This document shows positions 45,438-54,128 of a stretch of DNA of 64,000 nucleotides, piece after piece. The stretch is taken from NCBI RefSeq assembly GCF_022347725.1, contig NZ_JAKRGB010000006.1, forward strand, positions 62,001 to 126,000, given 5' to 3'. How positions within the stretch are numbered: position 1 is the stretch's first letter; each line of letters opens with the position of its first letter. Below the pieces are notes generated by a model. It did no database searches and was not told the origin of the DNA. It worked only from the letters and a program-made list of their open reading frames with translations. The position numbers and the translations under genes were made by a program. Origin of the DNA: Ruegeria sp. Ofav3-42 (GTDB taxonomy: Bacteria; Pseudomonadota; Alphaproteobacteria; Rhodobacterales; Rhodobacteraceae).

Positions 45438-46967
45438 ATGACCGTCCCCGCCATTGAGCTCAAAGGGATTTCCAAAGCCTTTGGGCCGGTTCAGGCCAAC
45501 AAAGACATTTCCATCAGCGTCGCCCCCGGTACGATCCATGGGATCATCGGAGAAAACGGTGCGGGCAAGTCCACGCTGATGAGCATTCTCTACGGCTTTT
45601 ACAAAGCCGACAAAGGTGAAATTTGGATCAACGGTACAAAGACCGACATCCCGGACAGTCAGGCGGCGATCGCCGCAGGCATCGGGATGGTTTTCCAGCA
45701 TTTCAAACTGGTCGAGAATTTCACTGTTTTGGAAAACATCGTTCTGGGCGCCGAGGATGGCGGGCTGCTGGCCCCGTCTCTGGCGAAGGCTCGCAAGGAA
45801 CTGAAGGCGCTGGAAGAAGAATACGAGTTATTCGTAGACCCGGACAAGCGCATCGATGAAATCGGCGTCGGCATGCAGCAGCGTGTCGAAATCCTCAAGG
45901 CGCTGTATCGGCGGGCCGAGATCCTGATTCTGGACGAACCCACCGGGGTTCTGACGCCGGCCGAGGCGGATCAGCTGTTCCGAATTCTCGACCGTCTGCG
46001 CAGCGAAGGAAAGACGATTATCCTGATCACGCATAAGCTGCGCGAGATCATGGAATACACCGACACTGTTTCGGTGATGCGGCGCGGTCAGATGACAGCG
46101 ACCGTCAAGACGGCAGAAACCAACCCGCAGGAACTGGCCGAGTTGATGGTCGGTCGTAAGGTTCTGCTGCAGGTGGACAAAGTCCCTGCGCAGCCTGGCA
46201 AACCAATTCTGGAAATCGAAAACCTGCGTGTCGTCGACGAAGCCGGTGTCGAGCGTGTTAAAGGCATCGACCTGACCGTTCGCGCAGGGGAAATCGTTGG
46301 CATCGCGGGCGTGGCCGGTAACGGCCAGTCCGAATTGCTAGAGGTTCTGGGTGGGATGCGTCCCGGTCTCGGCTCGATCAAACTGAACGGTGAGCCACTG
46401 GCTCTCAGTGGTCATGGCTCTGACGGTCAGGCGCGACGTGCTCAGCATATCGCACACGTGCCCGAAGATCGGCAGCGTGAAGGTCTGATCATGGATTTCC
46501 ATGCCTGGGAAAACGTGGCCTTTGGTTATCACCGGGACCCGGCCTACAAGCGCGGTATCTTCATGGATAACGCCGCTCTGCGCGCCGACACCGAACGCAA
46601 GATCGAGAAATTCGACGTCCGCCCTCCAGATGGCTGGCTGGCCGCCAAGAACTTTTCGGGCGGGAACCAACAGAAGATCGTGGTCGCCCGCGAGATTGAG
46701 CGTAATCCGGACCTTTTGCTGGTCGGACAGCCCACACGCGGTGTGGATATCGGTGCGATCGAATTCATTCACAAGCAGATCGTCGCTTTGCGTGATCAGG
46801 GCAAGGCGATCCTTTTGGTCTCGGTCGAGCTGGAAGAGATCTTCTCTCTGTCGGACCGGATTGCGGTGATGTTTGACGGACATATCATGGGTGAGCGTCT
46901 GCCCCACGAAACAGATGAAAAAGAACTGGGCCTCTTGATGGCCGGTGTTGCGGGAGAGGCCGCGTAA
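45438..46967 (+). CDS. ABC importer ATP-binding protein, two fused ATPase domains (nucleoside-like)
   Basis: 509 residues containing two ABC cassettes. The first has Walker A GIIGENGAGKSTLMSILYG and Walker B ILILDEPTGVL. The second (about residues 255-500) has a Gly-rich loop VGIAGVAGNGQSELLEVLGG with a degenerate Walker A, the signature SGGNQQKIVVARE and Walker B-like DLLLVGQPTRGVDIG. This double design with a degenerate second Walker A is typical of nucleoside (NupO/YufO) and sugar importers. It energises uptake with the two permeases downstream, which follow with overlaps of a few bases. Confidence 0.93.
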   Translation: MTVPAIELKGISKAFGPVQANKDISISVAPGTIHGIIGENGAGKSTLMSILYGFYKADKGEIWINGTKTDIPDSQAAIAAGIGMVFQHFKLVENFTVLENIVLGAEDGGLLAPSLAKARKELKALEEEYELFVDPDKRIDEIGVGMQQRVEILKALYRRAEILILDEPTGVLTPAEADQLFRILDRLRSEGKTIILITHKLREIMEYTDTVSVMRRGQMTATVKTAETNPQELAELMVGRKVLLQVDKVPAQPGKPILEIENLRVVDEAGVERVKGIDLTVRAGEIVGIAGVAGNGQSELLEVLGGMRPGLGSIKLNGEPLALSGHGSDGQARRAQHIAHVPEDRQREGLIMDFHAWENVAFGYHRDPAYKRGIFMDNAALRADTERKIEKFDVRPPDGWLAAKNFSGGNQQKIVVAREIERNPDLLLVGQPTRGVDIGAIEFIHKQIVALRDQGKAILLVSVELEEIFSLSDRIAVMFDGHIMGERLPHETDEKELGLLMAGVAGEAA

Positions 46968-46968
46968 C

Positions 46969-48063
46969 ATGGATAAAATGCCCAAATGGGCCGATGTCGT
47001 TCTGATCCCGCTGATCAGTCTGATACTGGCCGCAATTCTTTCGGCGCTGGTCATCCTCGCCATTGGCGAAAACCCGGTCGAGGCCGTGAACCTGATGGTC
47101 ACCGGCGCGCTGGGGTCGACCTATGGCTGGGGCTATACGCTCTACTACGCCACCAACTTCATGTTCACTGGATTGGCCGTTGCCGTTGCCTTCCACGCTC
47201 GCCTTTTCAACATCGGTGGTGAAGGTCAGGCGATGTTGGGGGGGCTTGGTGTTGCCATGGTTTGCCTCTACGTGCCCTGGCCGCACTGGAGCATTGCCCT
47301 GCTGGCTGCTTGTGCGGCCTCCATGCTGTTCGGGGCCGCATGGGCCGCGATCCCGGCCTATCTGCAGGCCAAACGCGGCAGCCATATCGTGATCACCACG
47401 ATCATGTTCAACTTCATCGCTGCCGCCTTCCTGAACTACATGCTGGTCAACGTGATGCGCCCGCAAGGCTCGCAAGATCCGGCAACCGCCCGCTTTTCGG
47501 AAACGGTGCACCTGCCGACATTCCAGTCGATGTTCTCGACTGCCGAGAATGTGGTTTTCCGTGGGGCACCGGCGAATATCTCGTTCTTTGTGGCGCTGCT
47601 TGCGTGCGTCGTCGTTTGGGCGCTGATCTGGCGGACCCGGCTGGGTTATGAAATCCGGGCCTATGGGCATTCGGAAACTGGCGCGGTCTATGCCGGGATT
47701 TCGCCCGTGCGTATCACCATCATCGCAATGCTGATCTCGGGCGCACTGGCTGGCCTGATGGCCATCAACAACGTTATGGGTGAGGCGGAACGACTGGTTC
47801 TCAACTCGACCGAAGGGGCGGGTTTCATCGGGATTGCTGTGGCTCTGATGGGCCGCTCGCATCCGTTCGGTGTGTTCCTGGCCGCGATCCTGTTCGGGTT
47901 CCTCTATCAGGGCGGCGCGGAACTCGCGCTATGGACGTCGATCCCACGCGAACTGATCGTTGTTATTCAGGCGCTGGTGATCCTGTTTACCGGAGCGCTG
48001 GACAACATGGTCCGGATGCCGCTCGAAAAGCTGTTTCTGGGTCTGCGGAAGGGAGCCGAGTGA
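46969..48063 (+). CDS. ABC importer permease 1 (nucleoside-like)
   Basis: 364 residues from ATG 46969, just past the ATPase stop. About nine membrane helices. Family segments are GENPVEAVNLMVTGALGS, then FHARLFNIGGEGQAMLGGLG, and later LISGALAGLMAINNVMGEAERL. BPD_transp_2 type (LivM/YufP-like) permease. It pairs with the second permease to make the membrane pore. The stop overlaps the next start by 1 base (TGATG). Confidence 0.92.
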   Translation: MDKMPKWADVVLIPLISLILAAILSALVILAIGENPVEAVNLMVTGALGSTYGWGYTLYYATNFMFTGLAVAVAFHARLFNIGGEGQAMLGGLGVAMVCLYVPWPHWSIALLAACAASMLFGAAWAAIPAYLQAKRGSHIVITTIMFNFIAAAFLNYMLVNVMRPQGSQDPATARFSETVHLPTFQSMFSTAENVVFRGAPANISFFVALLACVVVWALIWRTRLGYEIRAYGHSETGAVYAGISPVRITIIAMLISGALAGLMAINNVMGEAERLVLNSTEGAGFIGIAVALMGRSHPFGVFLAAILFGFLYQGGAELALWTSIPRELIVVIQALVILFTGALDNMVRMPLEKLFLGLRKGAE

Positions 48064-49031
48064 TGGAGTTCTTCATAACGCTTATCCAGGTCCTCGACTC
48101 GACCGTCCGTCTGGCAACGCCTCTGCTGCTGGCCTGTCTGGCAGGTCTCTATTCGGAACGCGCAGGAATTTTCGACATCGGGCTTGAGGGCAAGATGTTG
48201 ATGGCCGCCTTCTTCTCGGCCGCCGTCGCAGCCGTGACCGGCTCGGTCTGGCTGGGCCTGCTGGCAGGTATCGCATCATCCCTTGTCCTTTCCGGAATTC
48301 ATGGGCTGGCCTCGATCACCTTCCGGGGCAACCAGCTGATTTCGGGGGTCGCGATCAACTTCCTCGCAGCAGGCATGACGGTCCTGGTCGCTCAAAGCTG
48401 GTTCCAGCAGGGTGGCCGCACGCCATCCCTGTTCGGAGGTGGGCGCTTCGTTCCAATCGAATTTCCCTTTGCCGAATCCCTCAGCGGCGTGCCGATCTTC
48501 GGACCTATTTACTCTGAACTGCTCTCGGGGCATTCGATTCTGGTCTATATCGCATTCCTGATGGTCCCAGCGACCTGGTGGATCTTGTTCCGGACCCGCT
48601 TTGGCCTGCGTTTGCGCGCCGTGGGTGAAAACCCGGCCGCCGTCGACACAGCCGGTGTCTCGGTCGTTGGTCTGCGCTATGCCGCTGTCGCTATCTGTGG
48701 CGTGTTGTGCGGTATTGCCGGTGCCTACCTGGCTACCGCGTTGCAAGCCGGGTTCGTCAAGGACATGACCGCTGGTCGTGGCTTCATCGCTCTGGCCGCG
48801 CTGATCTTTGCCAAGTGGCGGCCGTGGCATGCCATGGGTGCCTGCCTGCTGTTCGGGCTGCTGCAGGCGATTGCACTGCGGTTCCAGAACATCGATCTGG
48901 GTGGCGTGGTCATCCCGGTACAGGTCATGGACGCCCTGCCCTACATCCTGACGGTCGTCATTCTGGCCGGGTTTGTTGGCAAAGCCATCCCGCCACGCGC
49001 CGGTGGCGAGCCCTATGTGAAGGAACGCTGA
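48063..49031 (+). CDS. ABC importer permease 2 (nucleoside-like)
   Basis: 322 residues from ATG 48063. About eight membrane helices; hallmarks are LACLAGLYSERAGIFDIGLEG and the permease loop LRAVGENPAAVDTAGVSVVGL (YufQ/NupQ-like). Together with the previous permease it completes the importer. It is the last gene of the operon; the terminator candidate at 49075-49102 lies 44 bases beyond. Confidence 0.92.
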   Translation: MEFFITLIQVLDSTVRLATPLLLACLAGLYSERAGIFDIGLEGKMLMAAFFSAAVAAVTGSVWLGLLAGIASSLVLSGIHGLASITFRGNQLISGVAINFLAAGMTVLVAQSWFQQGGRTPSLFGGGRFVPIEFPFAESLSGVPIFGPIYSELLSGHSILVYIAFLMVPATWWILFRTRFGLRLRAVGENPAAVDTAGVSVVGLRYAAVAICGVLCGIAGAYLATALQAGFVKDMTAGRGFIALAALIFAKWRPWHAMGACLLFGLLQAIALRFQNIDLGGVVIPVQVMDALPYILTVVILAGFVGKAIPPRAGGEPYVKER

Positions 49032-49378
49032 TAAGTCCAGTTTCGGACTCAGTTCAGTCCTGTTCGCTGCAGAGCGGCATGCAGAGTTGATTTTGCATGC
49101 CGCAACCGTTCTAAAGGGGTATGCATGTGCCTCCCTTTATAACCCACGACTCGGACCCAGCCCTAACCGGGCTGAGAAGAACGCATATGCGCCTCAAAAG
49201 TGGGGCAATCCGGGTTTTCCAGCCTTATCAAGTAGCTGGCATTGCGCCCAGCGCACCGATATTCGCCATGTGGCCTCGGGGCATCGCCGCCGCGTGTCGC
49301 ATTACATCTACACCACTTTGCCTTGAGGCGGACCACACCACACGTCGTGATGGGCCGACCCTCATACAGTAGCTCGAT
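49032..49378. other. 347-base gap with hairpins and no supported gene
   Basis: After the importer stop come a 9-bp hairpin (49075-49102) and a 6-bp hairpin (CAGCCC-taacc-GGGCTG, 49158-49174), followed by GCATATGC. Overlapping short open frames on both strands (about 60-83 codons) have no recognisable domain or ribosome binding site. It could be a decayed gene or a regulatory region for tauE; I see no evidence to choose. Confidence 0.5.
49075..49102 (+). terminator. Hairpin after the importer operon
   Basis: CGGCATGCA and TGCATGCCG form a perfect 9-bp stem with a 10-base loop, 44 bases after the last permease stop. It lacks a T-run, so termination may need Rho. Confidence 0.45.
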
Positions 49379-50299
49379 ATGCAAATTTACCTTCCTATCG
49401 CCGAAGTCTCAGTCAACGCCTTCCTGCTTTTGGGGCTTGGGGGGATGGTCGGCATTCTCTCGGGCATGTTCGGTGTCGGCGGAGGGTTCCTGATGACCCC
49501 CCTGCTGTTCTTCATCGGCATTCCACCAGCCGTCGCGGTCGCAACCGAAGCCAACCAGATCGTTGCGTCTTCGTTCTCAGGGGTTCTGGCCCACTTCCGA
49601 CGAAAGACGGTGGACCTGAAAATGGGGACGGTCCTATTGATAGGGGGCTTAACCGGGGCTGCGCTTGGGGTGGTGATATTCAACTATCTCAAAAGCCTGG
49701 GGCAGGTCGACCTGCTTGTGACGCTGTGCTACGTCGTATTCCTTGGTGTTGTCGGCGGCCTGATGTTCATCGAAAGCCTGAATGCGCTGCGCAAATCCAA
49801 GAAAGGCGTTTCCGCCCCCCCTAAACGTCGTCAGCGCGGCTGGGTGCACGCAATGCCGTTCAAGATGCGGTTCCGGACATCAGGCCTGTATATCTCGGTC
49901 ATTCCACCGGCGCTGGTTGGCCTGTTCGTTGGCGTTTTGTCGGCGATAATGGGTGTTGGCGGCGGGTTCATCATGGTACCCGCGATGATCTACCTGCTGG
50001 GTATGCCGACCAAGGTCGTTGTTGGCACGTCCCTGTTCCAGATCATCTTTGTCACCGGCTTCACCACCATGCTGCACGCGACCACCAACTACACGGTCGA
50101 CGTGGTTCTTGCCGTTTTGCTTCTTGTTGGCGGCGTTATCGGCGCACAGATCGGCACGGTGATCGGTGCGCGCATGCCTGCCGAACAGTTGCGCGTATTG
50201 CTGGCTGCGCTCGTTCTGGCCGTGTGCGGCAAACTGGCTTTGGATCTTTTGCTTGAACCGTCCGAGCTCTACTCGCTTGGCACCGGCGGAGGGCACTGA
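49379..50299 (+). CDS. TauE/SafE family sulfite-exporter-like membrane protein
   Basis: 306 residues with about eight hydrophobic helices arranged as two repeats. Each repeat starts with a glycine-rich loop: FGVGGGFLMTPLLFFIGIP near residue 35 and IMGVGGGFIMVPAMIYLLG near 195. This is the TauE/SafE (DUF81) family, thought to export anions such as sulfite or sulfoacetate. No ribosome binding site is visible before ATG 49379, but a stop lies just upstream in frame, so the start is fixed to within a few codons. It is followed after 2 bases by a TIGR02186-like gene. Confidence 0.88.
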   Translation: MQIYLPIAEVSVNAFLLLGLGGMVGILSGMFGVGGGFLMTPLLFFIGIPPAVAVATEANQIVASSFSGVLAHFRRKTVDLKMGTVLLIGGLTGAALGVVIFNYLKSLGQVDLLVTLCYVVFLGVVGGLMFIESLNALRKSKKGVSAPPKRRQRGWVHAMPFKMRFRTSGLYISVIPPALVGLFVGVLSAIMGVGGGFIMVPAMIYLLGMPTKVVVGTSLFQIIFVTGFTTMLHATTNYTVDVVLAVLLLVGGVIGAQIGTVIGARMPAEQLRVLLAALVLAVCGKLALDLLLEPSELYSLGTGGGH

Positions 50300-50301
50300 T
50301 C

Positions 50302-51066
50302 ATGCTAAAACGCTTGCTTGTTCTGCTTGCCTTTTGCGCCAGCCCGGCACTCGCCGTAGATGAAGAAGTCGTGCTTGGCCTCAGCCAGGATCGCGTGGCG
50401 ATTACGGCCAATTTCGACGGTTCTGAAATTCTGGTCTTTGGCGCCGTCAAACGCGAGTCGCCCATTCCGCCGGGGCCACCTCTTGAGGTGATCGTGGCAG
50501 TGGCTGGTCCGTCCAGCCCAATTACCGTCAGGCGAAAAGAGCGTAAACTTGGGATCTGGGTCAATACAGACAGTGTTCTGGTCGACTTGGCCCCCAGTTT
50601 CTACGCGGTTGCGACCAGCGCGCCTTTGAATGAAATCCTGTCGGATACCGAAGACCTACGCTATCGGATTTCCATCGAACGGGCTATTCGATCCGTTGGC
50701 GCAGCGATGAATATTCGCGGGGCACAGGACTTTGCAGACGCCGTGGTTCGCATTCGCGAAGACGAAGGACTGTATTCCATTCGCGAAGATACCGTGGCCG
50801 TCGATGAGCAGACCCTGTTCCGAACGTCGATTGAGATGCCGGCGGACCTGACCGAAGGGGAATACGCGGCGCGTATCTTCCTGACCCGAGACGGCGCTGT
50901 CGTTTCACAGTTCGAGACCACCATCGATGTTCGCAAAGTGGGGCTCGAGCGGTTTTTGTACAACATGTCCCGTCAGCAGCCAGTCTGGTACGGTCTGATG
51001 TCGCTGGTCATCGCCATCGCGGCCGGTTGGGGCGCTTCGACAGCGTTCCGCTTACTGCGCGAGTAA
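50302..51066 (+). CDS. TIGR02186-like exported protein with C-terminal membrane helix
   Basis: 254 residues. Signal peptide (LLVLLAFCASPALA, cleavage about residue 18), then a beta-rich periplasmic part starting EEVVLGLSQDRVAITANFDGSEI, and a single C-terminal membrane helix (PVWYGLMSLVIAIAAGW). This is the pattern of the TIGR02186 family of conserved hypotheticals linked to TauE-like exporters in alphaproteobacteria, and here the two genes are 2 bases apart. It probably assists the exporter from the periplasmic side; that is inference from context. Confidence 0.78.
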   Translation: MLKRLLVLLAFCASPALAVDEEVVLGLSQDRVAITANFDGSEILVFGAVKRESPIPPGPPLEVIVAVAGPSSPITVRRKERKLGIWVNTDSVLVDLAPSFYAVATSAPLNEILSDTEDLRYRISIERAIRSVGAAMNIRGAQDFADAVVRIREDEGLYSIREDTVAVDEQTLFRTSIEMPADLTEGEYAARIFLTRDGAVVSQFETTIDVRKVGLERFLYNMSRQQPVWYGLMSLVIAIAAGWGASTAFRLLRE

Positions 51067-51073
51067 CGGGTCG

Positions 51074-51802
51074 CTACCCGCGGCCGATATAAGGCATCGT
51101 CGTGGCCATAACGGTCATGAACTGAACATTGGCCTCGGGCGGCAGGTTTGCCATGTGCAGAACGGACCGCGCCGCGTCTTCTACGGTCATTGTCGGATCG
51201 GGTTCTTGCCCATCGGCAATGGCCGCGTCGACCAACCCCTGGACCATCTGCGTGCGCGCATTGCCGATGTCGATCTGACCACAGGCAATAGCAAACTCAC
51301 GTCCGTCAAGGGACAGGCTGCGGGTCAGGCCCGTTATCGCGTGTTTGGTCGCCGAGTAGTGCACCGAGTTCGGGCGTGGCACATGCGCGGCAATCGAGCC
51401 GTTGTTGATGATGCGTCCGCCTTGCGGTGACTGATGACGCATGATCCGAAATGCCTCGCGGGCACACAGGAACATACCGTTCAGGTTGACGTTGACGCTC
51501 TGATACCAATCGTCCAGTGCGATCTCGTCAATCGTGCCTCCCGGCGCGAAAATTCCAGCGTTGTTGAACAGAACGTCGAGGCGGCCAGCCTTTTCCTGAA
51601 AGGAACTAAAGGCAGCCGCGACCGCATCGGTATCGGTCACGTCCGCAACCAGCGGAACCGCGTTTGGTTTATCCGAAGCCATCTGGTTCAGCGTATCAAC
51701 ACTGCGCGCCAACAAGCCGACCGTCCATCCTTCGGCCAGAAACAATTCAGCCGTGGCCCGCCCGATGCCCGAGCTTGCGCCGGTCACGATAATGGATGTC
51801 AT
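51074..51802 (-). CDS. SDR-family oxidoreductase
   Basis: 242 residues. NAD(P) motif SIIVTGASSGIGRATAELFL, NNAGI in LFNNAGIFAPGG, catalytic Ser region in RIINNGSIAAHV and YxxxK in VHYSATKHAITGL. A classical SDR, soluble. It overlaps the RecD-like gene stop by 4 bases and is the last gene of the minus-strand run from luxI. The substrate is unknown. It converges on the TIGR02186-like gene. Confidence 0.88.
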   Translation of the reverse strand: MTSIIVTGASSGIGRATAELFLAEGWTVGLLARSVDTLNQMASDKPNAVPLVADVTDTDAVAAAFSSFQEKAGRLDVLFNNAGIFAPGGTIDEIALDDWYQSVNVNLNGMFLCAREAFRIMRHQSPQGGRIINNGSIAAHVPRPNSVHYSATKHAITGLTRSLSLDGREFAIACGQIDIGNARTQMVQGLVDAAIADGQEPDPTMTVEDAARSVLHMANLPPEANVQFMTVMATTMPYIGRG

Positions 51803-53331
51803 GTTTCCTCTGCCTCCAAAGTCAGCGATGCCGCCGGCACCGCGCGCAGATCATCCACACGCAGCGGATAGGTCGGTTTGGCAAGTCGGTTTCGGACCAC
51901 CCAGATCAGCCGTTCCTGCGCGCGGGTGATGGCCACATAGGCCAGACGTTTCCACAGTGGCTGTCCGGCTTCTGTGCGGCCCATACGGGCGGCGGCGTAG
52001 ATGTCCGGTGCGAAGACTTGCACCGTATCCCATTGCGACCCCTGTGCCTTGTGAATCGTGACTGCCGCGCCGTGCAGGAAAGTGGCGCCCATGCGGGCGG
52101 CGTAGGGAATGAATGGCTCTTCCTCGTCCGGTTTTTCGATTTTGACGATGGATGCAGCACTGACCTGAGGGTCTTCGGCGCCCATTACATGCAACCTCGA
52201 AAATCCCGGCTTGCGGCCCGGTCCCAGATAGATGACCTGAGCCCCCTTGATGAGCCCACGCGCTTCCAGGTCCAGCCGTTTTTTGCGGTGTTTCAAAGGC
52301 AGTTCGATGCCGTCGCAAATCAGCGGCTCGCCTTCCAGCAGCTCGGTATCGGGCGCGCCGTGTACGTTCCGAAAGGCCTGAATCAACCGAATACGCGTTG
52401 CGTTGCGCCAGACCAGAACCGGGCTTCGGGCCATTAGGTCAACCTCGACCCGTTGGCCCCAGACGACCCGATCGTCCTGCCGGGCAGTCTGTTCGATCAG
52501 ACGCTCGAAATCCTCGAACCCCATTTGCGGATCAGCCAGAGCATGTGCAAGGTCCAGAATGGGGTTGTCCGCCTCCTGCCGGTGGACGCGGTGCAGGATT
52601 TGCTTGCGTGGTTCCGGCAAGCTTTCAAACACCATGCTGCCCGACTGATTGACCGGAGCCAGCTGCGCAGGGTCACCAAACAGCAGCAACGTCGGGAAAA
52701 TCTCTTGCAGGTCTTCGAACTGGCGATCATCCAACATCGAGGCTTCGTCCACAAACCCGATATCCAGTGGCTCGTCCCGGCGTTTCCAACCGGTGATAAA
52801 ATCGGATCCACGCAAGCCTGCAGCCGCCAATGCACCGGGAATGGATTTGTTGTTCTGATAAAACGCCGCCGCGCGATCCAGCGCTTCGTCGGTCAGACCT
52901 TCGATCTCTGGCCGCTCATCGTTGCCCGCCAGCCATTCGGCGATCCGCTCATATTCCGGGTCGTAGACGGGCGTATAGAGAATGCGGTGAATCGTCGTCG
53001 CGGGCACCCCACGCAACCGCAAGACGCTGGCGGCCTTGTTGGTAGGGGCGAGGATGGCGAGGCTGCGTTTCTCTTTGACTTTGCGGCTTTCAAAATCCCC
53101 GGACACAATCTGAACACCAGTCTCAGCCAGGGCTTTGTACAGTTCGGCCAATAACAGAGTTTTACCCGACCCTGCCTTACCAATCACCGCCATCACACCG
53201 GACTTGCCAGCCCCCGGCAGTTTCAGCAGGGCATCATCATCAAGGTCAACGCCTGCGGATTTCAACATCTCCGAGATGTTGTCATAAGCAGCGGCCTGGT
53301 CGTCGGAAAAGGTAACGGGGGGCAAAGACAT
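51799..53331 (-). CDS. RecD-like ATP-dependent DNA helicase
   Basis: 510 residues. Superfamily 1 motifs: Walker A in IGKAGSGKTLLLAEL, motif Ia in LAILAPTNKAASVL, Walker B in GFVDEASMLDDRQFEDL, motif III in FGDPAQLAPV, and the C-terminal UvrD-C-2-like part with TIHKAQGSQWDTVQVF and YVAITRAQERLIWVV. Length and motifs match the short RecD-like (non-RecBCD) helicases of alphaproteobacteria, whose exact role in repair is not settled. ATG 53331, 60 bases after the luxI stop, so it may be cotranscribed with luxI. Confidence 0.9.
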   Translation of the reverse strand: MSLPPVTFSDDQAAAYDNISEMLKSAGVDLDDDALLKLPGAGKSGVMAVIGKAGSGKTLLLAELYKALAETGVQIVSGDFESRKVKEKRSLAILAPTNKAASVLRLRGVPATTIHRILYTPVYDPEYERIAEWLAGNDERPEIEGLTDEALDRAAAFYQNNKSIPGALAAAGLRGSDFITGWKRRDEPLDIGFVDEASMLDDRQFEDLQEIFPTLLLFGDPAQLAPVNQSGSMVFESLPEPRKQILHRVHRQEADNPILDLAHALADPQMGFEDFERLIEQTARQDDRVVWGQRVEVDLMARSPVLVWRNATRIRLIQAFRNVHGAPDTELLEGEPLICDGIELPLKHRKKRLDLEARGLIKGAQVIYLGPGRKPGFSRLHVMGAEDPQVSAASIVKIEKPDEEEPFIPYAARMGATFLHGAAVTIHKAQGSQWDTVQVFAPDIYAAARMGRTEAGQPLWKRLAYVAITRAQERLIWVVRNRLAKPTYPLRVDDLRAVPAASLTLEAEET

Positions 53332-53391
53332 GGCGCGACCCTACAAGGCCGCGCCGCCTATCGCCAGATACGGAATTGGGTTTTCGTGCGA

Positions 53392-54030
53392 TCAGGCCGT
53401 CATCGCGAACCGATGCTGCCTGCCGACGCCAAACGCCGTCTTGAACCACAGTCGCGACAATTCCCGGGGGATACCCGCTCGCTCAGCCACCCGATTGCAG
53501 TCATCCGCTGAATAGGACCACAGCCCGACAGAGATCTGATCACCCCCTGTCCCTTCGGTGCCCAGCACTGTCGGAGACGACCCGATCAGCCGGTAGATCC
53601 GAATCATGCGCGCATCAAAGACACCCGCGATGTGGGTCAGACCGAACCCCTCCATCATTTCACCGCCGCTGAGCATGATGGCCCCGGCGGTATGGGGGCT
53701 TGCGGTGCGTGACAGGCAGAACCGGGTCACTTCCCAAATCAACGGGCTGCAAATCGGGCTGCCCTCGTTCAGGTGGCCAAAGACCTCGTTAATCATAACC
53801 GGACCCGTTGTGGGCAACACCCGCATCGAGCCCCCGTGGCTGCCATCCGGTTCCTCCCAAATGACATAAAGCGGGTTCAGGTCATCGTATTGATCCCGCT
53901 CCTCTCCTTTTTCGTTAACGTGAACGTCCCAACCCAGCCGCGTTTTGAACTGGTCGGCGCGGTCCCTAAACATCCCTTCGGCCAATTTCGGAAATTTGTG
54001 CAATTCGTCCGCATAGACATAGCGCAACAT
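53392..54030 (-). CDS. luxI: Acyl-homoserine-lactone synthase
   Basis: 212 residues from ATG 54030 (AAGGGGAAAAG upstream). It makes AHL signals from S-adenosylmethionine and acyl-ACP (or acyl-CoA). Conserved residues of LuxI-type synthases are present: R24, F28 and W34 in RADQFKTRLGW, D46/D49 in DQYDD, R70 in SMRVLP, and E100/R103 in IWEVTR. The acyl chain cannot be predicted. The region just upstream holds a CtrA-type box at 54113-54128. It lies downstream of luxR in the same orientation. Confidence 0.95.
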   Translation of the reverse strand: MLRYVYADELHKFPKLAEGMFRDRADQFKTRLGWDVHVNEKGEERDQYDDLNPLYVIWEEPDGSHGGSMRVLPTTGPVMINEVFGHLNEGSPICSPLIWEVTRFCLSRTASPHTAGAIMLSGGEMMEGFGLTHIAGVFDARMIRIYRLIGSSPTVLGTEGTGGDQISVGLWSYSADDCNRVAERAGIPRELSRLWFKTAFGVGRQHRFAMTA

Positions 54031-54112
54031 GACTTTTCCCCTTGTCGTCCTGTGCAAGAACGAAGGGGGTACAAAGTTGTGGTTAATTTCCCGTTCGGAG
54101 GGAGCGCGCGCC

Positions 54113-54128
54113 TTAAACCACTATTAAC
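54113..54128 (-). promoter_or_regulatory. CtrA-type box upstream of luxI
   Basis: TTAA-ACCACTA-TTAAC is an exact match to the CtrA full-site consensus TTAA-N7-TTAAC, lying 83-98 bases before luxI and overlapping the luxR stop codon. CtrA-quorum-sensing links are established in roseobacters, so control of luxI by CtrA is plausible. Confidence 0.55.

Noticed and set aside
49163-49384. Minus-strand 73-codon frame before tauE
   Set aside because: It overlaps the tauE start, has no ribosome binding site or domain, and shares its span with another equally weak plus-strand frame.
54031-54112. Possible lux box just upstream of luxI
   Set aside because: The segment with GCACAGG has only one half that resembles a lux box; the other half does not match and the dyad is poor. 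Only the site at 55027-55046 was kept.
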